NCBI GenBank assembly: GCA_032158295.1 | Contig: CM063247.1 | Location: forward strand, 12,816,399-12,880,398 | Origin: Pycnopodia helianthoides | Lineage: Eukaryota > Echinodermata > Asteroidea > Forcipulatida > Asteriidae | Length of the DNA: 64,000 nucleotides | Direction: 5' to 3' | In this document: positions 46,201-48,710 of the stretch, piece after piece | Layout of the letters: every line of letters starts with the position of its first letter | How positions within the stretch are numbered: position 1 is the stretch's first letter | Notes under the pieces: generated by a model | The model's database searches: none | The model's input: the letters and a program-made list of their open reading frames with translations, nothing else | What the model was told of the DNA's origin: nothing | Translations under genes and position numbers: made by a program

Positions 46201-47615
46201 GTGGTGTACAAGCACAATTTAACATTCATAGCTTTTTAATACATGGTTTGAGAGTGTTTAGGTTAATTCACAGTAATGCTGCCAATTAAAAGTGGACTAT
46301 ATAGAAGAGAGCTGATGCATTGCAAGAGGAGATAACAAGTGAATTAACACGAAACACACACACACACATGTTTGTGAATCCTGTAAACCGAGGACTTCTC
46401 TTTGTTCTCCCATTGTGTGGACGTAGTTTTTTTTAGCGACTTCCCTGTTGGTTTTGTACATGAAAGCGAAGCGAGGATGTCCTCACTGTGTCAAAACACT
46501 CAGATCCCTTTGGTTAAAATCCTCGGTATCAATGGGTAGACACGCTTGAACACACACAAAATAATAATCTTTATCCTTGATGCAATGTTAACATATTTTA
46601 AAATAGTTGCGGTACCTGCTGCTGTAGAATATAGGCTTCGACTGGCCTCTAGCTACTGGGCAGGTTCTGTGGGTGGTCTAGTGGTATGATGTCTGCTCTA
46701 GAATAGCAAAAGGTTGTGGGTTCAAATCTCACCCAAGTAATACACCTGTTGATTTTTTTTCACAGCACTTTGGAAAATACTAAGTAAACAGTGCTTAACA
46801 CACATTGTTGTAGGGGTAAATATTTATTATTTTTAAGCACGGTTATATTATTTTTAAGCACAGTTAATTTCAAGATTGTTCGTACAGTTATCACTGACCA
46901 CAGCATACTTTGTTTCAGTATATTCACATTGTAACCATTAAATCCAATCTGCAAATTTACCAACATAATTTTTCACACAATTTCTTTGAAAACACCCTTA
47001 TTATAATATCAGTTTTATTTTAAAACACAAACTTAATTTTTGATGCGTACAGTGAATAGGCATAATATTCTTCCTACCTCAACCTGATTTATGATTTTTT
47101 TTGCCTTTAGAAAAATTAGTAAAATTGTAATCAATTAGCCTAATTTGTTTTAGTTGGTCAGCCCTTCTACTCAAGCCCTTCACATTACAGCTTTTAGATG
47201 ATAGGCTGTTTTTGAAAAGAACTACTAATCAAAGTTTGAATGTATTATACTTCATACACCACTCAATAAGATTGATGTTATTTGTGACGCCTTATGACAA
47301 AATCAGGCAGTTCTCATGTTATGATATTTTGTCAAATAGACTTGATATTTTTTTGCTTTTTTAATAGAAACCTTCTGATATCAATAAAAATACAGCACTG
47401 TATACTGCCGTAAGAACGTTATATAGCTTGTTAAGTTTTATCATAATTGTAGATCCTTGATGTTTTTGTGATATTTATGCACTTATTTATTTATTTTGGC
47501 TTTCTAGTTGAAACCAGTTGGTAGTAGTAGAATTGCTCGTCACAGTGCAAGACGCTCAGCTGTCCGAGAAACAAAAACTGGGAATATTCGTCGCAAGAGC
47601 ACTGATAAGTTCTGA
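4104..47615 (+). CDS. SH2-domain unconventional myosin (whole gene, 28 shared exons + alternative last exons)
   Basis: The spliced product is an actin-based ATPase motor with a phosphotyrosine-binding tail, about 1,089 residues with the 45745 last exon or 1,069 with the 47508 exon. Seen in order: N-terminus (about 40 residues, no kinase and no SH3-like subdomain visible), motor with [11 protein letters not shown]-loop, NDNSSRFGK switch I and DIFGFE switch II, a Lys/Arg-rich loop 2, SH1-like helix [18 protein letters not shown], one IQ motif (IQKITRGFLAR), a helical stretch, an Asp/Glu-rich linker, an SH2 domain ([22 protein letters not shown]) and a tail with several tyrosines. The residue before Tyr in GRVEYN is Glu, which I take as the TEDS position, so the motor would not need heavy-chain phosphorylation there. 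Motor sequence resembles class III; the SH2 tail matches my memory of class XXVIII. Two exons need one extra base each to stay open. All other junctions are phase-consistent. Class assignment is inference; the myosin and SH2 calls are firm. Confidence 0.93.
4655..4985 (+). mobile_element. tRNA-headed SINE, family C
   Basis: The tRNA-like head has box B-like GGTTTGAATCC near 4723. It is followed by the shared TGGATTGG..TTTTAAGTCCCTACCTG body and a tail GCTAGCAACTCTGAGCTGAAG. The body recurs at 63728-63960 and the tail, inverted, at 21525-21605. Confidence 0.75.
5958..6023 (+). CDS. Myosin exon 2 (motor, start of conserved core)
   Basis: 22 codons between TTCTTAG and GTGAGT read [20 protein letters not shown] then QQ. 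The [11 protein letters not shown] block is a myosin head signature, with a class III flavour. Phase 0 at both ends. Confidence 0.95.
6191..6366. mobile_element. MITE, GAGCTGCTTAA family
   Basis: Starts CCTAGTGTCATAGAGCTACC and ends GCTCTATGAAGCTGGGTTC, with the family's internal CTGTGACTGGTATCCTGCTTA. It lies in intron 2. Confidence 0.7.
6750..6883 (+). CDS. Myosin exon 3 (motor, up to the P-loop)
   Basis: Follows TTATTTCAG and ends at GTAAGAC. It reads [29 protein letters not shown] and then NQCIVI, leaving two bases that complete the Ser that opens the P-loop in exon 4. Confidence 0.95.
6884..8514 (+). other. Myosin intron 3
   Basis: No coding seen. It holds a diverged two-copy tandem repeat (about 7670-7828 and 7829-7965) sharing CTTGGTAAAGGGC and AAGGGGCACC-AGG-AATGA blocks. 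Confidence 0.6.
8515..8617 (+). CDS. Myosin exon 4 (P-loop)
   Basis: Contains the ATP-binding P-loop [10 protein letters not shown], then [20 protein letters not shown]. Phase 2 in, phase 0 out, donor GTTTGT. Confidence 0.97.
9331..9445. repeat. Relic of the TTAA MITE interior
   Basis: GTCTTTCACTATTTTCTCATGAC then TGAAACTTTCACTGGTTTGT and CACATAAAGTGCAGATACTG match the interiors at 2830-3016 and 24290-24390. Terminal repeats are not preserved. Confidence 0.6.
9522..9624 (+). CDS. Myosin exon 5 (switch I)
   Basis: Reads [20 protein letters not shown] then [14 protein letters not shown]. Switch I is NDNSSRFGK, with Asp where many myosins have Asn. Acceptor TTACAG, donor GTAATT, phase 1 out. 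Confidence 0.97.
10033..10175 (-). mobile_element. tRNA-headed SINE, family A
   Basis: On the minus strand it reads GCTAGGTAGCTCAGTTGGTA, a box A, then GGTTCAAATCCC, a box B, then the family tail ending TTTGTTCAACCC. The acceptor stem does not pair, so this is a SINE head and not a tRNA gene. Confidence 0.85.
10310..10326. repeat. (GA)n microsatellite
   Basis: A run of alternating G and A in intron 5. Confidence 0.9.
10508..10836 (+). mobile_element. tRNA-related SINE-like repeat with (ATT)n tail
   Basis: The head GGTGGCTAGTGTGTAAAGCA resembles box A. TTTGATTCCCGGC resembles box B. The unit ends in an ATT microsatellite (10806-10836), a common SINE terminus. There is no second copy in this window, so the family call is moderate. 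Confidence 0.55.
10956..11112 (+). CDS. Myosin exon 6 (motor)
   Basis: Reads [20 protein letters not shown], then [20 protein letters not shown], the conserved LEKSRVV and NFHIFY blocks of myosin heads. Donor GTGAGT, phase 2 out. Confidence 0.97.
11540..12150. repeat. TACTCG-rich degenerate repeat tract
   Basis: The motif ACTCG or CGAGTA recurs many times. A palindromic pair ATACTCGAGTACTACTCGAG is near 11553. It looks like an old tandem array decaying in intron 6. Confidence 0.55.
12416..12515 (+). CDS. Myosin exon 7 (motor)
   Basis: Reads [20 protein letters not shown] then [13 protein letters not shown], the usual Y-L-x-x-G block and following helix. Acceptor TTTAG, donor GTAGGC, phase 0 out. 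Confidence 0.94.
12860..13345. mobile_element. TATATAACA-type MITE (diverged copy)
   Basis: TATATAACAGCCAAGTAGATC then TTGGTTGGAGGATTGTAAGTCA align with 41159-41205. CATTGCACTCATAAACATTC near 13300 aligns with 41607. The same two parts appear in the same order in both copies. Confidence 0.7.
14324..14455 (+). CDS. Myosin exon 8 (motor)
   Basis: 44 codons read [20 protein letters not shown] and an Asp-rich turn, then a small-residue stretch ending AVTAVS. It corresponds to the upper 50 kDa region. Donor GTAAGT. Confidence 0.94.
14604..14721 (+). mobile_element. SINE family A copy
   Basis: GGCCTAGATAGCTCAGTTAG (box A) and GGTTCAAATCC (box B), with tail CAATTTGTCTTTGTTCAACC. Preceded by the family's AGGAGACCGCCAACAT. 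Confidence 0.85.
14783..15022 (+). mobile_element. SINE family A copy with its upstream module
   Basis: Begins GCATCCCCTTAAGGTGATCC, continues TGACTGGCACCCCTGAACAA and AATAGGGAGACCGCCAA, then the tRNA-like head and TTTGTTCAACCCC tail. The same order is seen at 35105-35390, so the module belongs to the element. Confidence 0.85.
15385..16430. repeat. Tandem repeat, unit about 298 bp, with double-CRE palindromes
   Basis: The marker AGG-TC-(A/G)TATGG/ACATGGGGTC occurs at 15392, 15687, 15988 and 16139. Spacings are about 295, 301 and 151, so the third unit is a half unit. Three units carry TGACGTCATCGATGACGTCA-like palindromes (15529 perfect, 15824 and 16284 with one change). Confidence 0.85.
16453..16480. 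repeat. Short GC hairpin
   Basis: TTCGGGCGGAATGCCCGAA folds into a seven-base stem at the end of the CRE tandem repeat. It may be that element's terminus. Confidence 0.5.
17490..18030. mobile_element. MITE-like repeat, CAGGGCTCAAAATTAACACTGG family
   Basis: Begins AGGGCTCAAAATTAACACTGG and ends TCAAAATTCAAGCCCT, roughly inverted ends. Interior blocks TCTGTTGAGTATTGAAGAA and GAGCTACAAGCCCTACGGTC recur at 19362, 19880, 57120-57570 and, inverted, 61497. An internal partial duplication is visible. Confidence 0.75.
19118..19226 (+). CDS. Myosin exon 9 (motor)
   Basis: Reads [20 protein letters not shown] then [16 protein letters not shown], the LLGI-x-x-x-x-L block and the segment before the conserved ARDA helix. 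Phase 1 out. Confidence 0.94.
19362..19722. mobile_element. Copy of the AGGGCTCAAAATTAACAC family
   Basis: Starts GGCAGGGTCAAAATTTTAGC. It contains TCTGTTGAGTAGTGAAG and TCAAGCCCTGTGGTCTTGTG. Intron 9. Confidence 0.7.
19880..20218. mobile_element. Copy of the AGGGCTCAAAATTAACAC family
   Basis: Starts AGAGCTCGAAGTTAACACTG. Contains GTCTGATAAACATCTTTCAA and ends in TCAAGCGCT. It lies about 160 bp from the previous copy in the same orientation. Confidence 0.7.
21235..21465. mobile_element. MITE-like repeat, TGTGACGC family
   Basis: Starts TGTGACGCCCGTGC, contains AGTGAAGACAACCGAAACAT and ATATCAATGTCATGTGATG, ends GAAGCATCACA. Other copies are at 22970-23175, 30630-31225 and 48469-48707. The ends are short inverted repeats. 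Confidence 0.75.
21525..21605 (-). mobile_element. SINE family C tail fragment
   Basis: The reverse complement matches the tail at 4880-4965, including CAACTCTGAGCTGAAGTAAA and CCTTCAGTCTGATTCAAATT. The head is missing. Confidence 0.75.
22427..22546 (+). CDS. Myosin exon 10 (motor)
   Basis: Reads [20 protein letters not shown] then VNQLLAPEL, one of the most conserved myosin helices, before the switch II strand. Acceptor GTACAG, donor GTAAGA. Confidence 0.97.
22875..23180. mobile_element. TGTGACGC-family copy
   Basis: Shares GTGAAATGGCAT, TATCATGTGATGTGACGTCT and GGCATGGAGCGTCACA with the other copies. Intron 10. Confidence 0.65.
23530..23866. repeat. 23-bp minisatellite, about 14 units
   Basis: The unit GGGCAAAACAGTGGGGGAAATTC is repeated with small changes (CGGGC/TGAGC/TGAGG). 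It is open in several frames only because of the repeat. The flank GGGCACAGCAAGAA.. CCTGGTATTA.. matches 32350-32440, where only one unit is present. Confidence 0.95.
24041..24434. mobile_element. piggyBac-like MITE with perfect 24-bp inverted ends
   Basis: TTAAAGGAACATTACAGAAT plus TGGT at the left is exactly inverted at 24411-24434. The outer TTAA on both sides fits a TTAA target-site duplication. 394 bp, no coding capacity. Interior blocks are shared with 2743-3045 and 9331-9445. Confidence 0.9.
24752..24852 (+). CDS. Myosin exon 11 (switch II)
   Basis: Reads [20 protein letters not shown] then [19 protein letters not shown] is switch II and NSFEQLCIN is the relay start. Exon ends in phase 0 at GTGAGT. 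Confidence 0.97.
25055..25190 (-). mobile_element. SINE, family B type head
   Basis: The minus strand shows AGGCTCAGTGGTCCAGCGGC, a box A-like head, and GTTTGAATCCCACC, a box B. Related to the 46630 and 63470 copies. Intron 11. Confidence 0.65.
25585..25671 (+). CDS. Myosin exon 12 (relay helix)
   Basis: Reads [20 protein letters not shown] then AFVNNQALL. The LEQEEY-x-x-EGIDW block is the relay helix and loop. 29 codons, phase 0 both ends. Confidence 0.97.
27270..27520. mobile_element. Truncated TTAA-type MITE
   Basis: ATACTTTTGGTAATTGTCAG, CCTGTGAAAATTGG, AAACACCCTTG and TCAGATGCCTGAGAA match 30735-30960 in order. The right end is lost. Confidence 0.75.
27720..27905 (+). mobile_element. 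SINE, family D
   Basis: The head CCAGCTGAGCAGTCTAGGGT and AGTTCGAATCCTGGC (box B) are followed by CTTGAGCAATAATTGCTTCT and AAATGGGTACTGGCGAGAG. The tail also appears at 59880-59960 and, diverged, at 40410. Confidence 0.7.
28278..28460 (+). CDS. Myosin exon 13 (lower 50 kDa)
   Basis: 61 codons include [20 protein letters not shown], then [15 protein letters not shown] and FSIDHYAGR. The LLDEEC-x-FPKATD block is diagnostic for myosin. Phase 0 both ends. Confidence 0.97.
28461..29284 (+). other. Myosin intron 13
   Basis: A 125-codon open frame at 28841 has no family resemblance, ends in low-complexity Lys/Arg-rich sequence and overlaps frames on the other strand. I see no repeat copy shared with the rest of the window. 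Confidence 0.4.
29285..29396 (+). CDS. Myosin exon 14 (TEDS region and actin-binding part)
   Basis: Reads [20 protein letters not shown], continuing HYAGR from exon 13. The Glu of VEY is the likely TEDS residue, here constitutively acidic. Phase 1 out at GTAAAAG. Confidence 0.96.
29555..30140. repeat. 23-bp palindromic minisatellite (GTTCTGTGCACAGAAC)
   Basis: About 20 units of GTTCTGTGCACAGAACACAGACA and variants (TATGCAGAATACCGTC, GTGCGCAGAACACAGATAGTC). GTTCTGTGCACAGAAC is a perfect 16-bp palindrome. The array is split at 29918-30002 by a hairpin MITE. Intron 14. Confidence 0.95.
29918..30002. mobile_element. Hairpin MITE inserted in the minisatellite
   Basis: GGGTCGATTTCACAAAACTC..CCTAACTTAGGACTAGTCCTA is inverted almost perfectly in the second half, ending GAGTTTTGTGAAATCGACCC. 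It is related to the end sequence of 37684-37831 (TCGACTTCACAAAG). Confidence 0.9.
30299..30378 (+). CDS. Myosin exon 15 (loop 2, basic)
   Basis: 27 codons encode [12 protein letters not shown] followed by a run of Arg, Lys and Ser ending KSVKQR. This is loop 2, whose positive charge usually strengthens actin binding. Ser-rich RKS repeats could be kinase sites (inference). Confidence 0.93.
30600..31225. mobile_element. TGTGACGC-family copy interrupted by a TTAA MITE
   Basis: The left half (GAAATAGTGAAATTGCATTA..TCTTAAACATTCC) stops at GAAATAC. The right half (TTAGGTGTTATTTGAAAGCA..GGAATGGAGTGTCA) resumes at 31125. Intact copies at 21235 and 48469 are continuous here. Confidence 0.85.
30728..31124. 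mobile_element. TTAA-flanked MITE nested in an older repeat
   Basis: TTAA at both edges with ends ATACTTTTGGTAATTGTCA and TAATTACCAAAAGTAT inverted. The interior shares CCCTTGTTACACAGAATTGT and ACTACATTACTTC with 27270 and 59178 copies. Confidence 0.88.
31308..31358 (+). CDS. Myosin exon 16 (micro-exon, post loop 2)
   Basis: 17 codons read [17 protein letters not shown] between GTTTCAG and GTAATT. The LTVGAQFK block is the strand after loop 2 (compare TVGxQFKxSL). Phase 0 both ends. Confidence 0.95.
32019..32137 (+). CDS. Myosin exon 17 with apparent 1-base deletion
   Basis: Reads [20 protein letters not shown] then INPTPLSRP. In that frame it runs into TGA at 32127. From about 32104 the expected [11 protein letters not shown] is in the -1 frame and continues perfectly into exon 18. 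Length 119 nt; 120 would make both ends phase 0. One missing base in the CCC run at 32102-32104 explains everything. It is the same kind of lesion as in exon 1. Confidence 0.9.
32289..32740 (+). repeat. Dispersed repeat related to the 23.5 kb minisatellite locus, with LINE-like 3' end
   Basis: GCAAAACAGTGGGGAAAATT then CGGGCACAGCAAGAA, CCTGGTATTAGAAGTTAGTA and AAGGAGTCCCCAT parallel 23840-23995. The end ATGGAAATAAATGTGAATTG resembles a LINE 3' terminus. Only one minisatellite unit is present. Confidence 0.7.
32986..33071 (+). CDS. Myosin exon 18 (SH1-like helix)
   Basis: Reads [20 protein letters not shown] then PQFADFVK. This matches the SH1 helix region of the family, lacking the reactive cysteine of muscle myosin as many unconventional myosins do. 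Phase 2 out. Confidence 0.97.
33575..33859. mobile_element. MITE, GGGCCCAATTTCATAGAGCTGC family (compound)
   Basis: Ends GGGCCCAATTTCATAGAGCT and AGCTCTATGAAATCGGGCCC are near-perfect inverted repeats. A second end-like block CTATTTCATAGCGCTGCTAA inside suggests a nested or internally duplicated copy. Confidence 0.85.
34060..34155 (+). CDS. Myosin exon 19 (converter)
   Basis: Reads [20 protein letters not shown] then [19 protein letters not shown] and the following helix belong to the converter. Phase 2 in and out. Confidence 0.95.
34376..34391 (+). repeat. Histone 3' stem-loop-like sequence, site D
   Basis: GGTTCTTCTCAGAGCC folds as a six-base stem and four-base loop, followed by ACCACAGCTC and AAGAGA. 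It fits the histone mRNA 3' consensus GGYYCTTYTCAGRRCC plus ACC. No histone coding lies upstream. Intron 19. Confidence 0.6.
34869..34960 (+). CDS. Myosin exon 20 (end of motor, start of lever arm)
   Basis: Completes G-K-T-K-L-F-L-K, the last conserved motor strand, then [20 protein letters not shown] and IQK, the first half of the IQ motif. Acceptor TTTTAAAG, donor GTAAGT. Confidence 0.96.
35105..35390 (+). mobile_element. SINE family A, full composite
   Basis: Upstream module TTGCCTCCCCTTAAGGTGATC..CTGACTGCCACCC, then AGGGAGACCGCCAACATAGG, box A TAGCTCAGTTGATAGAGC, box B AGGTTCAAATC and tail TTTCTTTGTTCAACCC. Intron 20. Confidence 0.88.
36072..36236 (+). CDS. Myosin exon 21 (IQ motif and helical neck)
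   Basis: [20 protein letters not shown] finishes the single IQ motif (IQxxxRGxxxR), the likely calmodulin or light-chain site. It continues into a Gln/Lys/Met-rich stretch, [20 protein letters not shown], that looks helical. No long coiled coil is evident, so a monomer is likely (inference). Confidence 0.95.
36250..36470. mobile_element. TTAA-type MITE, truncated, inverted
   Basis: Starts TTAAAGGTAGGGTCATAGAT and GGTAA. AGCTGTTGATAGTATAAA is the reverse of TTTATACTATCAACAGCT in the 59178 copy. The far end is missing. Confidence 0.7.
36845..36970 (+). mobile_element. LINE reverse-transcriptase C-terminal relic
   Basis: A forward frame reads [20 protein letters not shown] then a stop. It resembles the RG-x-NLWNxL end of non-LTR reverse transcriptases. 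Fragmentary. Confidence 0.45.
37684..37831. mobile_element. Hairpin MITE, GGGCTCGACTTCACAAAG family
   Basis: GGGCTCGACTTCACAAAG at the left and CTTTGTGAAATCGAGCCC at the right are inverted, with TAAGATTCATCTT / TAAGATCAATCTTAA inside. Intron 21. Confidence 0.82.
38044..38132 (+). CDS. Myosin exon 22 (tail linker)
   Basis: 30 codons read [20 protein letters not shown] then [10 protein letters not shown]. Acceptor TGATTAG, donor GTAAGA. No recognised domain; length and phase fit. Confidence 0.88.
38704..38903 (+). CDS. Myosin exon 23 (acidic linker, start of SH2)
   Basis: Opens ESSE then an almost unbroken Asp/Glu run ending [16 protein letters not shown], then [11 protein letters not shown] and finally [15 protein letters not shown] is the alpha-A start of an SH2 domain. 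The acceptor AAGGAG is a NAGNAG tandem site, so one Glu could be optional. Phase 2 out. Confidence 0.95.
39043..39450. repeat. 144-bp tandem repeat, two full units and one partial
   Basis: CAACTAAAGGGAAAGTTGAA recurs at 39043, 39187 and (CAACTAATGGG) 39404. The first two units are nearly identical through GTTTTCTAAGCCGGCAATTA. A small direct repeat GTTTCTGTGGATGCG precedes the third. Confidence 0.9.
39550..39665 (-). mobile_element. SINE family A copy
   Basis: Minus strand: GCTAGATAGCTCAGTTGGTA, GTTGGTTCAAATCCCGCTC, tail TTTGTTCAACCCC. The head is the best preserved in the window, but the acceptor stem does not pair. Intron 23. Confidence 0.87.
39789..39878 (+). CDS. Myosin exon 24 (SH2 phosphotyrosine pocket)
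   Basis: Reads [20 protein letters not shown] then [17 protein letters not shown] corresponds to FLVRESES of Src-type SH2 domains, with Arg at the beta-B5 position that contacts phosphotyrosine. The acceptor AAGGAG is again NAGNAG: using the second site would give TRRAED rather than TRRRAED. Confidence 0.96.
40315..40560 (+). mobile_element. tRNA-Leu-like SINE
   Basis: CATGGCCGAGCGGTTTAGCG resembles a class II tRNA 5' half. AGGTTTGAGTCCCGG is box B. The tail has CTTGAGCAAGATGCTTTACC as in family D. Intron 24. Confidence 0.65.
41005..41122 (+). CDS. Myosin exon 25 (SH2 C-terminal half)
   Basis: Reads [20 protein letters not shown] then [18 protein letters not shown] and the FxDLxxLVxFYH block complete an SH2 fold of about 95 residues. 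By eye it is closest to the HSH2D/SH2D7-like type (inference). Phase 0 out. Confidence 0.96.
41159..41457. mobile_element. TATATAACA-ended MITE
   Basis: TATATAACACCCAAGCAGAT..TTGATTGGAGGAT is inverted at the right as ATCCTCCAATCAAAATGACA..TGTTATATA, about 44-bp imperfect ends. It starts 37 bases after the exon 25 donor. Confidence 0.85.
41480..41635. repeat. Hairpin repeat next to the TATATAACA MITE
   Basis: ATTCGTGCAATAGTGAGAAT and TTCATTCGTTGAAAGATGGA are inverted as ATCTTTCAACTCATGAAAAT and ATTTGCACCATTGCACTCAT. The 12.9-13.3 kb copy keeps the same neighbour, so the two may be one element. Confidence 0.7.
41640..41885 (+). mobile_element. LINE 3' end with GATTGATC tail
   Basis: A degraded frame reads [11 protein letters not shown] as in the reverse-transcriptase C-terminus. 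It is followed by a 3' UTR ending GCGATTGATCGATTGATCGA, a short tandem tail typical of CR1/L2-type LINE ends. Confidence 0.55.
41957..42004 (+). CDS. Myosin exon 26 (micro-exon after SH2)
   Basis: 16 codons, [16 protein letters not shown], between TTTCAG and GTAAGA, phase 0 both ends. It completes the last strand of the SH2 domain (LKVPCGQ). Confidence 0.92.
42308..42424 (+). CDS. Myosin exon 27 (tail with ITIM-like tyrosine)
   Basis: 39 codons read [20 protein letters not shown], then [22 protein letters not shown] fits the ITIM consensus (I/V/L/S)xYxx(L/V/I), so it could recruit SH2 proteins once phosphorylated (inference). Phase 0 both ends. Confidence 0.92.
42445..42572. mobile_element. 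MITE, variant of the CAATTTCAT-GCTCTGCT family
   Basis: GGCCCTATTTCATGGCTCTGCT at left and AGCAGAGCCATAAAATTGGGACC at right are inverted. GTGCTTA and GCCGTAAG blocks recur at 49895-49985. Intron 27 is only 362 bp, so this copy fills over a third of it. Confidence 0.8.
42787..42912 (+). CDS. Myosin exon 28 (tyrosine-containing tail)
   Basis: 42 codons read [20 protein letters not shown] then [17 protein letters not shown]. Tyrosines lie in EEPVYSS and SYLYVDS, acidic contexts typical of tyrosine-kinase substrates. Phase 0 both ends, donor GTAAAT. Confidence 0.9.
43151..43235. repeat. Foldback repeat with degraded histone-like stem-loop, site C
   Basis: GACTCTCTCTATGA at 43151 is inverted exactly at 43222-43235. 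Between them, GATCTTTTCAGAACC then ACCACAACTC resembles the histone 3' stem-loop with a broken stem; a second TTCTTTTCAGACC lies at 43192. Confidence 0.6.
43835..43912 (-). mobile_element. SINE family A fragment
   Basis: TGGGTTGAACAAAGGAAAAT then AAGCGGGATTTAAACATGAG and CCAACTGAGCTAACCAG. The middle of the tRNA-like head is deleted. Intron 28. Confidence 0.75.
44644..44842. mobile_element. MITE, GGGCCCAATTTCATAGAGCTGC family
   Basis: TGGGCCCGATTTCATACAGC and GCTTAAGCAACTTTATGAAATTGGACCC are inverted ends. The interior TGGTATCCTGCTTATTGATG is typical of the family. Confidence 0.85.
45008..45410. mobile_element. Possible MITE with diverged inverted ends
   Basis: ACACTAAATGGTACCCC near the left and AGTGGTACACTTTATTGTGTTTAGT at the right are roughly inverted. 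AGTACCTGAAACCACCC and GGTTTCAGGTACTTAAA inside are also inverted. Confidence 0.5.
45745..45912 (+). CDS. Myosin last exon, candidate A (Pro/Arg-rich C-terminus)
   Basis: After CTTCCTGCAG, 55 codons in phase 0 read [20 protein letters not shown], then [13 protein letters not shown] and a basic end APKKR with TGA at 45910. PPPVPERL and RPPAPLPSR resemble SH3 ligands. A donor-like AAG|GTACGA at 45938-45939 suggests the transcript may continue to 47508, leaving that exon non-coding in this isoform. GC is higher than nearby introns. Confidence 0.78.
   Translation, partial: LCRTNSADDMPPPVPERLYSGAQRIRPPAPLPSRGGDAGPQGRTPTAKTYAPKKR
46630..46830 (+). mobile_element. SINE family B
   Basis: GGTGGTCTAGTGGTATGATG (box A) and GTGGGTTCAAATCTCACC (box B), preceded by ACTGGCCTCTAGCTACTGGGC and followed by TTTTTTCACAGCACTTTGG and AGTAAACAGTGCTT. 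The same order is at 63470-63690. Confidence 0.85.
47508..47615 (+). CDS. Myosin last exon, candidate B (basic C-terminus)
   Basis: After ATTTTGGCTTTCTAG, phase 0 reads [20 protein letters not shown] then [15 protein letters not shown] and TGA at 47613. It joins exon 28 directly in phase (35 residues), or exon A if a weak phase-0 donor at CCC|GTACCT inside it is used. The open, basic, RRxS-rich reading suggests real coding. Alternatively it is 3' UTR of isoform A. Confidence 0.55.
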   Translation: MKPVGSSRIARHSARRSAVRETKTGNIRRKSTDKF

Positions 47616-48475
47616 ACCGAAGGGCTCTGCTGTAAGTTCCGTGAGAGATGATCACAACTGACATCAGCCCCAGCTAGTCTTAAAGAGCTCCACCTGTGTA
47701 GGTTAGATCATTTTAGGAAAGACATTCACAATAATTTTTTTTGACAATGAAACTATTTAACATTCTATGACTTTAACGTTCAGTTTATGACTTGTGCTTA
47801 AGGAAGCGTCTGAAAAGTCAGGTTCATTTTAGGTGCAAAGGAATATTCGTGTAGGCATACGCTTTGCAATCCACTGGACCAAGACATGTACCTATAGCTA
47901 CGAGAACAATCCTACAAGAAAGAATATGTGCATTAGCATCCAATGGAGCGTTCTGGTGGTCCTACGAAACAGTTCATGTACCCCCACTGGAATACTTAAC
48001 CGATCTGTCTAGAACAGTCCTACCAGTTGAAATTTTGAGATGCTCCCTAACCAAATAGCTGCAAACCACAGAGCTGAACTATAAGAATTATTGGGTGAAA
48101 CACAATTTCAAACAGAGTTTTGTTATTTGCCTTTTTGCAGGCGTCATCAGAATCCCCCGAAAGGCTATCAGATTGTCTGCTACCACTTATGGTTTACTTC
48201 AACTTTTCCCCTTATAGGCGCTTTCTTGTTGGCAAGCACAATGTTTATTTTAACCTCTTATGTGTCTTTGTATTATGAAACTGTTTGAAATTGAGCAAAT
48301 TACCTGAGCAATTGCTCCACTTTACATTTTGTTTTAGTATAATAGTGCAGAAAGGAACAAAAAAGTGTAAAATCGAAAATTATCATGAAAGACTAATGTT
48401 AAAAGATTAATATGTGAAAAAGATACCTTCTATTATAAACGAGTTCTTAAATAATAAAACAATAGTTTGTGACGC
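47616..48475 (+). other. Probable 3' UTR of the myosin gene with poly(A) signal
   Basis: No further splice-supported coding is seen after the TGA. A canonical AATAAA lies at 48453-48458, in an A/T-rich context. Another AATAAA is at 50229-50234. Which one is used cannot be told from sequence. Confidence 0.4.
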
Positions 48476-48710
48476 ACGATGCAAAATTATACATTTTTTG
48501 CAAATAGTGAAATTGCATTAAAGTGAAGACAACTGGAACATCAGCCTGGATATCAATGTGATGTGATGTCATAAATATTCTGTTTGTTAAGAAATACTTA
48601 CCTTATAGGTTCATAATTTTTTTTGACAACTGTTCTCCTGACCTATTTGGGCAAATACACCCAATTTTGGCAAGAAGTGCCTGGTTTTGGCATGGAGTGT
48701 CACATTTTGA
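48469..48710. mobile_element. TGTGACGC-family MITE-like copy
   Basis: TGTGACGCACGATGC at left and GGCATGGAGTGTCACA at right, with AGTGAAGACAACTGGAACAT inside. It serves as the uninterrupted reference for the 30.6 kb copy. Confidence 0.75.
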
